Shown here: positions 17,870-27,679 of the stretch, piece after piece | Numbering within the stretch: the first letter of the stretch is position 1 | Layout of the letters: each line of letters begins with the position of its first letter | Source of the DNA: Longitalea arenae | GTDB taxonomy: Bacteria > Bacteroidota > Bacteroidia > Chitinophagales > Chitinophagaceae | Reading direction: 5' to 3' | NCBI RefSeq assembly: GCF_016924755.1 | Contig: NZ_JAFFJX010000003.1 | Span: 434,001-498,000, forward strand | Length of the DNA: 64,000 bases | Program-made: the position numbers and the translations under genes | Notes under the pieces: generated by a model | The model's database searches: none | Told to the model about the DNA's origin: nothing | The model's input: only the letters and a program-made list of their open reading frames with translations

Positions 17870-18133
17870 TACTTAGATTATCTGTGACAAAATAACATAC
17901 TATTGCTTAGAATACCATGAATTGAAGGCAATTGGCATATATGTCAAGTTTAATGCCAGTGCAGTAAAGGCATAATAATCAAGGGGATCGATGCATGTTT
18001 TGGCAGGAAAATCAGGCAACGGCGTTTAATATTCTGATCATTGAGCTTATAATGATCCGGGATCGCCCCTGACGAACGCTTAAGCTCAGTGAAACATCCT
18101 GTGCAGCGGGCGCGGGCGCTGCCCTGCAGGCAT
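17870..18133. other. Intergenic region upstream of lon, no gene seen
   Basis: This stretch between lon and the terminator of the PUR gene shows no convincing open frame, RNA gene or strong repeat. It must contain the lon promoter; a TATTTTG near 17,890 on the minus strand resembles the -7 box but lacks one spacer base. Confidence 0.4.
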
Positions 18134-18158
18134 AAAAAAAAGCTCCTTGCGGGAGCTT
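18134..18158 (-). terminator. Intrinsic terminator of the PUR-domain gene
   Basis: On the minus strand AAGCTCC and GGAGCTT form a short GC-containing stem followed by eight T. It begins about 30 bp after the PUR gene stop codon. Confidence 0.8.
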
Positions 18159-18186
18159 GCTAGATCAAAGAACGTTTATGGAGATA

Positions 18187-18603
18187 TTACCATTTATCAA
18201 CTTCTTCACCAGCATCAGCAGCAGAACCAGTTCCATTGTTAGAAGCGGTGCTTACTGGTGATAATTCCGGAGCTTCAGCTACTTCATCGATATCTGTATC
18301 TGCAACTTGATCGTGGTTGTAGGCGTCAAAATCGAAATTCGGCATCAGTTCAGTTTTCACATAATCTACTGCTTCGGTCAATGCCTTTAAGAATTTGTTG
18401 AAATCTTCTTTGTAAAGAAAGATCTTGTGCCTGTCGTACCCGTTTTCATTGAATTTTTTGCGGCTCTCCGTAATGGTAATGTAGTAATCATTTCCACGGG
18501 TAGCCCTCACATCAAAGAAGTAGGTTCTTCTTTTCCCAGCTCTTATGCGTTTGCTATAAACGCTTTCCATACGTTTGTCGTTGTTTTCGTACGCCACAGT
18601 CAT
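18187..18603 (-). CDS. PUR-alpha-like nucleic-acid-binding protein (DUF3276)
   Basis: A 138-residue protein. The N-terminal ~90 residues (VYSKRIRAGKRRTYFFDVRA ... YYITITESRKKF ... HKIFLYKEDFNKFLKAL) form the single PUR repeat typical of bacterial DUF3276 proteins, which dimerise and bind single-stranded DNA or RNA; the Borrelia homologue BpuR is an RNA-binding regulator. The C-terminal ~45 residues are acidic and low in complexity. The gene is monocistronic, with a promoter-like TATATTTG upstream and a terminator downstream, fitting an abundant protein. Confidence 0.9.
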   Translation of the reverse strand: MTVAYENNDKRMESVYSKRIRAGKRRTYFFDVRATRGNDYYITITESRKKFNENGYDRHKIFLYKEDFNKFLKALTEAVDYVKTELMPNFDFDAYNHDQVADTDIDEVAEAPELSPVSTASNNGTGSAADAGEEVDKW

Positions 18604-18652
18604 TTAAGTTTTGCAGTTAACAATTATCAAATTTTCACAAAAAAAAGCGTTA

Positions 18653-18681
18653 CAAATATAATATTGTTTTAGAATCAACAA
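18653..18681 (-). promoter_or_regulatory. Candidate promoter of the PUR gene
   Basis: Read on the minus strand, TTG, 18 bases, then TATATTTG, matching the Bacteroidetes -33/-7 pattern with a spacer one base shorter than the usual 19-21. The ATG follows about 50 bases after the -7 box. Confidence 0.55.
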
Positions 18682-18739
18682 AATTTCATTAGCATTTTAC
18701 GAAGTAATTTCCCTTAGTTATCCCCATTTCCGGCCTATT

Positions 18740-20590
18740 TTAACCTTCTTCGCGCTCCTGTTGCAGCTGTTGTTCGTATAAATACGCATAATAACCGTTT
18801 AATGATAATAATTCATTATGTGTTCCGGTCTCTACGATCTTCCCTTCATCAAGCACAACAATGATATCAAAATCGAAAAGGGTAAAAATGCGGTGAGTGA
18901 TAATAATAGCCGTCTTATGCTGCAGGTAGATACTTAAATTGCCCAGGATCTCTTTCTCTGTGCGGGCGTCAACGGCACTAAGGCAATCGTCAAACACCAC
19001 GATCTGCGGGTCTTTGGCGAGTGCACGCGCAATCGAAATACGTTGTTTTTGTCCGCCACTTAGTGTAACACCCCGCTCCCCTACCATTGTATCGTATTTG
19101 TCGTGAAAATGCTCTATCTCGCGTTCAACACTCGCATAGCGGGCTGCCTTTACAACAGTATCGTTATTGGCATTATCATTCGTAGCCGGACTGAACAGAA
19201 TATTATTATTAATAGTATCGCTGAACAGGAACACATCCTGTGGCACATAACTGATCTGGCGCCGCAATTCCTGCAGATCCATTTGCCGCAGATCAGTGCC
19301 GTCGATCTTCACGCTGCCCACCGTTGGGTCGTACATGCGTAATAACAATTGCGCAATAGTGGTTTTACCGCTGCCGGTATGACCGATGATCGCCACTTTC
19401 TGTCCTTTTTTGATCTGCAAATTGAATTGAGTAAGCGCCTGGATCCCGGTATTGGGATAAACAAAATCAACATTATCAAATTCAATACTGCCCTGCAGAG
19501 CCGGTTTTTGCGCATTTGCCGGGTTCACAATGGCCGGCTCGGTATGCAGGAATTCATTGATCCGTTTTTGAGAAGCCGCCGCGCGCTGGATCATGCTGGC
19601 CGTCCACCCGATTGCACCTACGGGGAAAGTGAGCATATTGATGTACATCACAAATTCGGCAATGGTGCTCATCTGAATATCATGCTTTCCGTAAATAGCG
19701 TAAATGCCGCCGATCATGATCGTAAGCAAGGTACTCAAACCAATGAGCAGCGTCATGGATGGAAAATACAAGGCTTCTGTTTTCGCCAGCGCAATAGCGT
19801 TCGTTTTATATTCCTCACTGTTCTTCTCGAAGAACTGGAACATGGCCTTTTCCTGTACAAAGGATTTAATGACCCGGATACCGGAATAGGATTCCTGGGC
19901 ATTGGTAGTGAGATCGCTCAGTAATGCCTGGATCCTTTCACTCTTTTTATTGATGATGGTATTTACTATATAAATGGTAACTGCCAGAATGGGCAGCGGC
20001 GCCAGTACATACATGGTAAGCATGTGATCTTTCTTCCACATATAATATACCGACAGGGAGATCAGCGACACCAGGTTGATGAAATACATAATGGCCGGTC
20101 CCGTGAACATCCGCACCCGGCTAACATCTTCCGCCATGCGGTTCATGAGGTCGCCCGTACTGTGGGTCTTATAAAAATTGGTATCGAGGGTGAGATAATG
20201 CTTGAAGATCTGGTTCTTTTGATCGAATTCAATATGCCGGCTCATCACGATGATGGTTTGCCGCATCAGGAACATGAAAATACCACGGATCAGCGCAAGC
20301 ACCAGGATGGTAATGCCGCAGAGGGCAATAACAGAAATGGTCCTGTGCTTTTCGGCAAATCCGATAAAATAGATCACCAGCCAGTCATACTGTACAGGTG
20401 CTTTCTTCTGCTCAATGCCAAATGAGCGTTGCACCACATCAAATACATAACCGGTGACCTGGGGCGCCAGCACGGCAAAATAGTTGGAAACAACGATAAA
20501 CAGGATGCCCAGGAACAACCGGTACCGGTATTTCCAGAAATAGGTCTCAAGCGCTTTTAAATGTTTCAACCGCAGGAATTTGAGGGGCAA
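18740..20590 (-). CDS. ABC exporter, fused permease and ATPase
   Basis: A 616-residue half-transporter with six predicted membrane helices in the first ~330 residues and a nucleotide-binding domain near residues 360-600. Walker A GHTGSGKTT, Q-loop VPQDVFLF, signature LSGGQKQRIS, Walker B IVVFDDCLSAVD and the H-loop ITHR are all intact. The arrangement is that of MsbA/LmrA-type homodimeric exporters for lipids or drugs. In the Walker B the catalytic glutamate position reads D-D (FDDCLSAVD), a substitution seen in some heterodimeric exporters, so hydrolysis could be altered. The substrate cannot be predicted. Confidence 0.9.
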   Translation of the reverse strand: MPLKFLRLKHLKALETYFWKYRYRLFLGILFIVVSNYFAVLAPQVTGYVFDVVQRSFGIEQKKAPVQYDWLVIYFIGFAEKHRTISVIALCGITILVLALIRGIFMFLMRQTIIVMSRHIEFDQKNQIFKHYLTLDTNFYKTHSTGDLMNRMAEDVSRVRMFTGPAIMYFINLVSLISLSVYYMWKKDHMLTMYVLAPLPILAVTIYIVNTIINKKSERIQALLSDLTTNAQESYSGIRVIKSFVQEKAMFQFFEKNSEEYKTNAIALAKTEALYFPSMTLLIGLSTLLTIMIGGIYAIYGKHDIQMSTIAEFVMYINMLTFPVGAIGWTASMIQRAAASQKRINEFLHTEPAIVNPANAQKPALQGSIEFDNVDFVYPNTGIQALTQFNLQIKKGQKVAIIGHTGSGKTTIAQLLLRMYDPTVGSVKIDGTDLRQMDLQELRRQISYVPQDVFLFSDTINNNILFSPATNDNANNDTVVKAARYASVEREIEHFHDKYDTMVGERGVTLSGGQKQRISIARALAKDPQIVVFDDCLSAVDARTEKEILGNLSIYLQHKTAIIITHRIFTLFDFDIIVVLDEGKIVETGTHNELLSLNGYYAYLYEQQLQQEREEG

Positions 20591-20596
20591 ATTTAA

Positions 20597-20630
20597 GTTG
20601 AAAAGTTAACTAGTTGACCAGTTGAAACGG
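20597..20630. repeat. Short GTTGA word repeats
   Basis: AGTTGAAAAGTTAAC, then TAGTTGACCAGTTGAAA: three to four direct copies of AGTTGAnn upstream of the ABC exporter start. It is the reverse complement of the word found at 3550-3600. Confidence 0.55.
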
Positions 20631-20720
20631 CATCCTGATGCTCTCCACTGTAATTATTTGTTAATCCGTTAACTCCTCAACCGATCATCCCGTCGGCCCG
20701 CCAACCCCTGAACCGGCCGC

Positions 20721-20948
20721 TCAGCCTTCCTCCGGCGCATTCATCTTCGGCGGCTCCTCACCTGGTTGCTGCTCATTTTTAACATGATCTTCATTGGGCA
20801 GCTGATTAAGCGCCGTACCCCTGTCATTCTCATCGAGCTTTTTAGGCGTTTCTTCACGCACTACATTGAAATCGTTCCCAACACTGGTCTCAAATTCACT
20901 GTGGACCTGCTCTGACAGTCCTTCTTGTTTATTTTTTTTGTTTGCCAT
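20721..20948 (-). CDS. Small hydrophilic acidic protein, unknown
   Basis: A 75-residue, highly charged and probably disordered protein (starts MANKKNKQEGLSEQVHSEF, ends EEPPKMNAPEEG). It has no hydrophobic stretch and no domain that I recognise. Short disordered acidic proteins of this kind are frequent next to stress genes in Bacteroidota. It is divergent from the GH13 gene 88 bp away and upstream of the ABC exporter on the same strand. Coding status is supported by an uninterrupted frame with a clean start but remains moderate. Confidence 0.5.
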   Translation of the reverse strand: MANKKNKQEGLSEQVHSEFETSVGNDFNVVREETPKKLDENDRGTALNQLPNEDHVKNEQQPGEEPPKMNAPEEG

Positions 20949-21036
20949 GCAGTTAAACGTTCAAAATTCATACCCCGCCACCCCGGGAACAGGTGGTATC
21001 GGAATTGCTAAATTTTAACAACATTAATCTTTACGT

Positions 21037-22743
21037 ATGCAGATAAAAGATAAAGAATGGTGGAAAGAAACCGTGATATACCAGGTTTACCCGCGGAGTT
21101 TTAAGGACAGTAATGGTGATGGTATCGGCGATCTGCCGGGCCTTATTTCAAAACTGGATTATATTCAAAGCCTGGGTGTGGGGCTGGTATGGCTCAATCC
21201 CATTTATGCCTCCCCCAATGATGATAACGGGTACGATATCAGTAACTATGAAGCTATTTCACCCACATTTGGCACCATCGCCGATTTCAATGCTTTGCTG
21301 GTAGGTTTACATGCCAGGGGTATAAAACTGATCATGGACCTCGTCGTTAATCACACCAGCGACGAACATCCCTGGTTTGTGGAATCGAGGAAATCGAGGG
21401 ATAATCCCTATCGCGACTATTACCACTGGTGGCCTGCAGAAAAAGGCAAACCACCACACCGGTACAGCTTTTTCGATAAAAAAGGCGACGCCTGGCAATA
21501 CGATCCCTCAACAGATGCTTATTACCTGCATTATTTCTCCAACAAACAACCCGATCTTAACTGGGAAAATCCCAAAGTAAGGCAGGAGATCTATCAAATG
21601 ATGCGGTTCTGGCTCGACAAAGGGATCGACGGTTTCCGGCTGGATGCCATTTCCTATATTTCAAAAGACACTACATGGCCGGTAGTGTCAGAAAAAGACC
21701 TGGCTGAAAAATATAAGAATGACTTTTCTTATTTCTATTCCAAAGGGCCTAAACTGCATGATTACCTGCATGAAATGAACCGCGAAGTACTGCAGCATTA
21801 TAAAGATGTGGTCACCATCTCCGAAACGCCGGGTATTGAAAAAGAGGAGGCTTTGCTCTTTGTGCATGAAGACCGGCAGGAACTGCACATGTTGTACCAT
21901 TTTAAGGGTATGGAGCTCGGTTACGCGAAAGAGGGTTTTAAACGGCCCGACCCCAATGGGTACTCGCTGCCGGCCTTTAAGAAATTATATACGGAATGGA
22001 ACGATGTGTTTGCCAAAGAAGGCTGGGGCACCATTTACCTTGGCAATCATGATCAACCGCGGATGCTTTCCCGATGGGGCAATGATGCACCGGAATTCAG
22101 GATTCCCTCCTGTAAACTGCTGATGACCTTCCTGCTCACGATGCGCGCCACCCCCATTTTTTATAACGGCGATGAGCTGGGTATGGCCAATATCAAGTTT
22201 GAATCCATCGATGAATACCGGGATCTTGAAACCTTGTACATGTATCATTACCTGAAATCTAAAAATGAAGACATAGAGCAGTTCGTTAAAGACCAGCAAT
22301 TCGGTGCACGCGACAATGGCCGTACGCCTTTTCAGTGGGACGCCACACCTTGCGCCGGTTTTACTACCTGCCAACCCTGGATCAAGGTAAATAATGACCA
22401 TGTGTATATCAACCAGGAAGCACAGGATGCCGATAGGAATTCACCACTCAATTATTTCAGGCACCTGGTGCAGCTAAGAAAAGATCACCTGGAACTGGTC
22501 TATGGCGAATACAAAGTGTATGATGTGGACCATGAAAAAGTATATGCATATACCCGCACCCTTGAAAAAACGACGACCCTTATCGTGCTTAATTTTTCCA
22601 ATGACCTGGTCGCTTATAAGATCCCGAAGGAACTGCAAAAGAAACAATTTCAGCTGATCAATAACAATGAAACCTCCCTGCAACACGATGCACATGAATT
22701 GACATTATTACCCTGGCAGGCGCTCATGTTCAAACTGAAGTAG
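21037..22743 (+). CDS. GH13 alpha-glucosidase (oligo-1,6-glucosidase type)
   Basis: A 568-residue cytosolic enzyme without a signal peptide. The start WWKETVIYQVYPRSFKD is typical of oligo-1,6-glucosidases and related alpha-glucosidases of GH13. The catalytic triad is intact: nucleophile D203 (GFRLDAIS), acid/base E263 (TISETPG) and transition-state aspartate D339 (LGNHDQP). It would release glucose from the non-reducing ends of short alpha-glucans. Trehalose-6-phosphate hydrolase or glucosyltransferase specificity cannot be excluded from sequence. It is followed by the PNPOx-like gene on the same strand. Confidence 0.9.
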   Translation: MQIKDKEWWKETVIYQVYPRSFKDSNGDGIGDLPGLISKLDYIQSLGVGLVWLNPIYASPNDDNGYDISNYEAISPTFGTIADFNALLVGLHARGIKLIMDLVVNHTSDEHPWFVESRKSRDNPYRDYYHWWPAEKGKPPHRYSFFDKKGDAWQYDPSTDAYYLHYFSNKQPDLNWENPKVRQEIYQMMRFWLDKGIDGFRLDAISYISKDTTWPVVSEKDLAEKYKNDFSYFYSKGPKLHDYLHEMNREVLQHYKDVVTISETPGIEKEEALLFVHEDRQELHMLYHFKGMELGYAKEGFKRPDPNGYSLPAFKKLYTEWNDVFAKEGWGTIYLGNHDQPRMLSRWGNDAPEFRIPSCKLLMTFLLTMRATPIFYNGDELGMANIKFESIDEYRDLETLYMYHYLKSKNEDIEQFVKDQQFGARDNGRTPFQWDATPCAGFTTCQPWIKVNNDHVYINQEAQDADRNSPLNYFRHLVQLRKDHLELVYGEYKVYDVDHEKVYAYTRTLEKTTTLIVLNFSNDLVAYKIPKELQKKQFQLINNNETSLQHDAHELTLLPWQALMFKLK

Positions 22744-22817
22744 CGGGCGGGCCGGTGCATATTGAGAAATAAATGACCCGGCATATTTGTTGAACAAGCT
22801 ATATTAAATCAAATGTT

Positions 22818-23357
22818 ATGGATAGCATTAACAAAAATCAACCGGAAAAGAATCGCGAAAACCTGAGCAATGAAGCGGCTATTGAAAAGTTACGCGAACT
22901 GGTTGATAAAGCAAAGACCTGTTTCTTTGATACAGGACATCCCGTCAGCGGGCAATCGAACGGCGTTCGCCCGATGAGTGTACAACAAATTGATGAAGCG
23001 GGTAATCTTTGGTTCCTCAGCGCAAGTGACAGTCATAAAAACCAGGAGATAGCCATTGATCATACAGTAAAACTGTTTTTCCAGGGATCGGCCCATGCCG
23101 ATTTTATGTATTTAACAGGTAAAGCAGAGATCATCACCGACCGGAATAAAATTGAAGAATTGTGGGAACCGATCATGAAGACCTGGTTTACGGAAGGCAA
23201 GGATGATCCGCGCATCACCGTTATTAAAGTAACTCCGGAAGAAGGCTATTACTGGGATACCAAACACGGCAAGGCCATTGCTTTTCTTAAAATGATGGTA
23301 GGCGCCGCCACCGGTAAAACACTGGATGATTCCATTGAAGGCAGGCTAACCATGTAA
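22818..23357 (+). CDS. Pyridoxamine-5'-phosphate-oxidase-like stress protein
   Basis: A 179-residue protein of the split-barrel flavin-binding family related to general stress protein 26. Typical segments are RPMSVQQIDEAGNLWFLSASDSHKNQEI and the later LTGKAEII, followed by a C-terminal helix (KHGKAIAFLKMMVGAATGK). Family members bind FMN or F420 and may handle oxidative stress; the vitamin B6 oxidase reaction is not implied. It ends at a terminator shared with the convergent baeRF-like gene. Confidence 0.85.
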   Translation: MDSINKNQPEKNRENLSNEAAIEKLRELVDKAKTCFFDTGHPVSGQSNGVRPMSVQQIDEAGNLWFLSASDSHKNQEIAIDHTVKLFFQGSAHADFMYLTGKAEIITDRNKIEELWEPIMKTWFTEGKDDPRITVIKVTPEEGYYWDTKHGKAIAFLKMMVGAATGKTLDDSIEGRLTM

Positions 23358-23373
23358 GATATTCCTACAAAAC

Positions 23374-23409
23374 AAAAGGCCGTCCGATCAATTCGAGACG
23401 GCCTTTTTT
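23374..23409. terminator. Bidirectional intrinsic terminator
   Basis: AAAAGGCCGTC pairs with GACGGCCTTTT around a 12-base loop, with A-rich and T-rich flanks on both sides. It lies between two convergent genes and can serve both. Confidence 0.85.
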
Positions 23410-23437
23410 GATGTATGACGAGTTGGTTGGGCATCCA

Positions 23438-24805
23438 TCAATACCTGAGAATAGCGGCCAGTTCACCCTGTTCCGGCATTTCATTGGCCTCCAGGAAATA
23501 TACTTCGCCGCCGTTCTGGATGGTTTTGATCACAGCTTTATCGATAAGATCATCCACTGTCTCTGATTCATTATCCAGAATATCCAGTTTGTTCTCCTGT
23601 TCATTAAAGGTTCCCCAGATCCTGCTGCCCTTTCTTACAAACAAATGAGAAACTCTTGAATAATAGGTGGCCGGTATAATTACACCTACATTGGTAGACG
23701 TTAATTCAGTGGCTGATTTGTTCCCATAATCTTCGAGGGCCCGCATTAATGGCTGATCGAAGTATGGTTTCATCACCTGCATGGCTTCTTCATACAATTC
23801 ATTGTCGTTCTGCTGGTGGTGATTACCGGTCAATGCTTCGGGCCAGATGTATTTATAATCGGATACCGACCGGTAGATGGGGATCAGGAAGTCCTGCCCC
23901 GCCAGTAATAAGGGCACCGTTTCGCGGTTAAGATGCGTTTGCCAAATGGTATCGTCCACCTCTTCCAGGTAGATCGCAATATTCTCTTTTTCATCCGGCC
24001 GGCCTGCACCTAGTCCGTGAAAGTTCGCGGCGGGACCTGCTTTCCCTGCCGTTCTGAAGACACCATTACCACCTTTTTCTTCTACCTGTACCACATCATC
24101 TACACCGCTGGGCAATTCTTCTACCTGCAAATGCTCAATACCTATGGCATCGGCGCGGTAAAAACGGGGGAACTTTTTGGCAATGTCGAGTATGTAAAAA
24201 TATTCAGATCGAACCATAAAAGGAACCAGCGGGCTCACATAAAAAGATGTATTCACGCGAACATGTTGTATCAATGGTGCGCGCAGTTTTAGATATTTAA
24301 AAAAGCCATCGGCTATATATACCGCCAGTCCATGATTGAGTGAACGCCAGAACTTGTCTTCCCGTAAGAGATCGTAACCGGGCTTCAACATCTTTTTGAT
24401 AAGGATCGTATCCGTTCCCTGGTCATTCAGGATCTTTTCAGCCTGCTGTAAGGCGCTTTTGAATACGGTCATATCAACCTGCTCATTCACTTCCACACCC
24501 GCTTTATGCGTAGGCATCAGGATACTGATACAGGGCGATTGTTCATAACTTGCTAGTTCAATAAAAATGTCTTTTGTCAGATCACCAACCAGTTCTTCCG
24601 GCTGGGTTTTCGTTACCTCCTCTGTATACGTTTCGTTTCTACTCTTGTTTTGTGTTGATTCAGTCTTTGAAAAATCCTCACCCTTGCTGGTATTTCTATT
24701 AGGGTGCCGAACCGGCAGATCAGCGGGAATTTCCGGCTCGCTTTTATTCGCACCGGAGGGCTTTCCTTTGCCGGGGTGAAATTTACCTTCTCTATCTTTT
24801 CCCAT
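23438..24805 (-). CDS. baeRF-type (bacterial eRF1-like) protein
   Basis: A 455-residue protein. The first ~70 residues are basic and disordered. From about residue 80 it matches the bacterial archaeo-eukaryotic release-factor families: ISILMPTHKAG, HGLAVYIADGFFKYLKL, a central FYILDIAKKFPRFYRADAIG, and the final third with NVGVIIPATYYSRVSHLFV and DKAVIKTIQNGGEVYFLEANEMP. Such proteins are predicted to act on ribosomes or tRNA, possibly in ribosome rescue or hibernation, but most are uncharacterised. The GGQ-like loop of true release factors is not evident. It is convergent with the PNPOx-like stress gene. Confidence 0.7.
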   Translation of the reverse strand: MGKDREGKFHPGKGKPSGANKSEPEIPADLPVRHPNRNTSKGEDFSKTESTQNKSRNETYTEEVTKTQPEELVGDLTKDIFIELASYEQSPCISILMPTHKAGVEVNEQVDMTVFKSALQQAEKILNDQGTDTILIKKMLKPGYDLLREDKFWRSLNHGLAVYIADGFFKYLKLRAPLIQHVRVNTSFYVSPLVPFMVRSEYFYILDIAKKFPRFYRADAIGIEHLQVEELPSGVDDVVQVEEKGGNGVFRTAGKAGPAANFHGLGAGRPDEKENIAIYLEEVDDTIWQTHLNRETVPLLLAGQDFLIPIYRSVSDYKYIWPEALTGNHHQQNDNELYEEAMQVMKPYFDQPLMRALEDYGNKSATELTSTNVGVIIPATYYSRVSHLFVRKGSRIWGTFNEQENKLDILDNESETVDDLIDKAVIKTIQNGGEVYFLEANEMPEQGELAAILRY

Positions 24806-25011
24806 ACAATATTGTTTTATGGTAAGACCTCAATAAATATACCAGCGACCATTACAAATCAATATGCTATAACCGAAAAGCGCTTGCAAAAAATGGGGTT
24901 TTTATAGCCCATTTTGTTGCATCCCCGGCGCCATGCCAGGCTTGTGTATTCAGCCGATCATGGCAATAAGAAACTTCAGTGGTGGAACGGCAAAACTGGC
25001 GGGGACGCCCC

Positions 25012-25043
25012 AAAAAAAATGGCATCCTCAGCTGAGGATGCCA
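25012..25043 (-). terminator. Intrinsic terminator of the S9 peptidase gene
   Basis: A 24-base perfect palindrome built on GGCATCCTCAG / CTGAGGATGCC, followed on the minus strand by eight T, 20 bp after the stop codon. The stem has almost no loop, so pairing near the centre must open. Confidence 0.8.
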
Positions 25044-25062
25044 CCGGGTCATCGATCATTAG

Positions 25063-27501
25063 TTAAAATCCTTTTTTGCCGCCTCCTTCTTCACTCCCCC
25101 TGCCTGCCTGCTTCACATATTTTTCCAGCCAGGCATTTTGCTCATACAGCATGTGCAGCAGGTTTTCCCTGGCCCTGTAACCATGCGCTTCATAAGGCAG
25201 GCTTACAAAACGAACCGTGCCGCCATGTCCTTTAACGGCATTGAACAGGCGCTCACTTTGAATGGGAAAAGTGCCGGGATTATCATCCATTTCACCGTGG
25301 ATCAACAATAAAGGCGTTTTTATTTTATCGGCATAACTGAAAGGGCTCATCGCCGCATATAATTCGGGCGCCTGCCAGTAAGTACGGTCTTCATTCTGAA
25401 AACCAAATGGCGTAAGGCTGCGGTTATAGGCCCCGCTCCGCGCAATACCTGCTTTGAACAGGTTCGTATGCGCCAGCAGGTTGGCGGTCATAAAGGCGCC
25501 GTAGCTATGTCCGCCAACAGCAACCCGGTTACGGTCACCTACACCCATATCGGCCAGTTTATTGATAGCGGCTTCTGCATTCATGCGCAGCTGATCGATG
25601 AAATTATCATTGGGCTTTTTATTGGCATCCGTAGCAACGATCGGCATCTCCGCATTATCGAGCACCGCATAACCTTGTGTAACCCAGAAAACAGGTCCCC
25701 CATAACTTACCATGGTAAACTTTTCTTTGGTGCCGCGCACCTGCGCCGCATCGGCAGCAGAATTGAATTCGCGGGGATAGGCCCACATCAATACAGGAAG
25801 CGGACCATCTTTTTTGGGATCATAATTTTTTGGCAGGTACAGGTCACCGGTGAGGTCGACACCATCGGCTCTTTTGTAAAAGATCTTTTGTTTGTGAATG
25901 CCTTCCAGCTGGGGATAGGGATTGGTAAAACTGGTGATAGGCTGATCTGCTATCCGGCGGATCAGATTCTTAATATAATAATTCGGCATCTCCTGCTGCG
26001 ACTCCCGGCGGGTGAGCAGTACCAAATTATCGGCATCCAGCACTTCTACCACCGTTTCAAAAGAACCTTCCGGGCAACGCCAGATAATATCATTTTGTTT
26101 CGTGCTGAGATCGAATTTGGCAATAAAAGGCAGGTCGCCCTTCGGTGAACTGCCAACGGGATTATTCATCAGCATTTTGGTATCATTATCGATCAGCTTT
26201 ATTACCGGGCGGCCATATTTATTCTTCACGGTAACCGGCGTGCCAGGGTTCCCGTAAGCATCGGTGGTATTTCTTTCCATCAGGGTTTCCAACCGGCCGC
26301 TGGCAGGATCATACCCGCTGAAGCGTACGCTTTGTTTGCTTTGCAGGCGTTCAGTGACCAGGGCCATTTTTTCGTTGCCCCACAGTATGCCGCCAAAGCG
26401 CCAGCTGGTCTTGAAAAGCGCTTTGGGCTCAGCGGTAAAAGGAGCGCTCAATGAATATACTGCATCATGAAAATCGGTCTTGCTTTTGTAAATACCACTA
26501 TCGAGCGGTGTGCACCAGACAAGGGTAGCCGCTTCATCATCGCGCCACTCGAATCCACGGGGTGCATTTAAGACATTGTCATATCCTGAAGGCGATAGCT
26601 CTGAAGAAGGCAGGGTGGCCACCACTTTCACCACCTTACCGGTAAGATCGGTAATGCGCACCGTTGCATTGAAACCATAGGCCGGCACCAGGTAAGAGAA
26701 TGGTTTGTTAATGGTGCGGATGAGTAAATATTTTTTATCAGGTGAACAACTGAAAGAACTGTAAATGTCTGGTTTACCAATATTGCTTTCCACACCATTC
26801 ACATTTTTCACCAGTTGCACCGTGCTGTAGAATGCAAAGAGTTTTTCATCATAAGGAGACCTGATAAGATCCTGGTAGGTACGGCTGGGCGCCACCTTAC
26901 CGAGGTTCTCCTGGATGGCGGGGCCGGAAGGCATCAGCGACTTGACGGGCGCTGCTGAGGCTGGTTGTACGATGGTCTTATACAAGAGGGTATTGTTATC
27001 CATCCACAGCAGGTCAGTGCCCAGGATCAGGTTCAACGGGCGTTTATTCACTTTGGTGGCTTTCCGGCTGGCCACATCGATCACGTACAGGTCAACGCTT
27101 TTGCTCGTCGTATTGGTAAATGCGATCTTTTTATCATCGGGGCTCCAGCTTATATTCGCTGCCAGCATATTGGCAGGCAGGCCGCTCACCGGGTATTCTT
27201 TTCCCGCTTTAATGTCTTTTAGCATGAATTGATTGATGAAGTTCTGGCGGCTCGGTGCAAAATTATTGGGGTTGATCCGCTGGCCGGCCAGCTTTAACTC
27301 CGGTTGTGCCAGTTCTTCTACAGATGGATAACTGTTGCGTTCCATCAGCAGCATCCAGGCGCCTTTTCCATCTACACTTACTGCAGGGGTGGGTTTGGCC
27401 AGCAGCAATTCGGCCATTTCCTTAGGTGGTTTTTTATACCCTTCCTGCGCAAAACAAAAATTTACTACAAAGTAGCTAACCAGTAGCAGCAATTTTCTCA
27501 T
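25063..27501 (-). CDS. S9-family serine peptidase (prolyl oligopeptidase type), secreted
   Basis: 812 residues from ATG 27501 (MRKLLLLVSYFVVNFCFAQ), which provides a signal peptide cleaved after FAQ; the frame extends to 27627 but the extra part is not signal-like. An N-terminal beta-propeller precedes a C-terminal alpha/beta-hydrolase domain with nucleophile S666 (GGHSYGAF), aspartate D739 (HGEMDDN) and H773 (YEAHGY). The order and the EMDDNPGTF segment resemble the glutamyl endopeptidase/dipeptidyl peptidase branch of family S9. It probably digests peptides in the periplasm. The gene has its own terminator. Confidence 0.9.
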   Translation of the reverse strand: MRKLLLLVSYFVVNFCFAQEGYKKPPKEMAELLLAKPTPAVSVDGKGAWMLLMERNSYPSVEELAQPELKLAGQRINPNNFAPSRQNFINQFMLKDIKAGKEYPVSGLPANMLAANISWSPDDKKIAFTNTTSKSVDLYVIDVASRKATKVNKRPLNLILGTDLLWMDNNTLLYKTIVQPASAAPVKSLMPSGPAIQENLGKVAPSRTYQDLIRSPYDEKLFAFYSTVQLVKNVNGVESNIGKPDIYSSFSCSPDKKYLLIRTINKPFSYLVPAYGFNATVRITDLTGKVVKVVATLPSSELSPSGYDNVLNAPRGFEWRDDEAATLVWCTPLDSGIYKSKTDFHDAVYSLSAPFTAEPKALFKTSWRFGGILWGNEKMALVTERLQSKQSVRFSGYDPASGRLETLMERNTTDAYGNPGTPVTVKNKYGRPVIKLIDNDTKMLMNNPVGSSPKGDLPFIAKFDLSTKQNDIIWRCPEGSFETVVEVLDADNLVLLTRRESQQEMPNYYIKNLIRRIADQPITSFTNPYPQLEGIHKQKIFYKRADGVDLTGDLYLPKNYDPKKDGPLPVLMWAYPREFNSAADAAQVRGTKEKFTMVSYGGPVFWVTQGYAVLDNAEMPIVATDANKKPNDNFIDQLRMNAEAAINKLADMGVGDRNRVAVGGHSYGAFMTANLLAHTNLFKAGIARSGAYNRSLTPFGFQNEDRTYWQAPELYAAMSPFSYADKIKTPLLLIHGEMDDNPGTFPIQSERLFNAVKGHGGTVRFVSLPYEAHGYRARENLLHMLYEQNAWLEKYVKQAGRGSEEGGGKKGF

Positions 27502-27679
27502 GTATGAACTTTTTAAAATAAAATATATGAATCTGACGGCAAAACGCCGGCAATCATGCACGACCCAACCGCAAAATGTAAAGTAAAGAAAAAAGGGTGA
27601 GCCCTGCCGAAAGGTTGGACGCTGCAATAGGAAAAAGACCGTATTTTAGTTCAAATAATCTACCTGCGAATCTGCCTTG

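Noticed and set aside
25468-26148. 226-codon open frame on the plus strand opposite the S9 peptidase
   Set aside because: Same reason: it overlies a complete peptidase gene and has no recognisable features.
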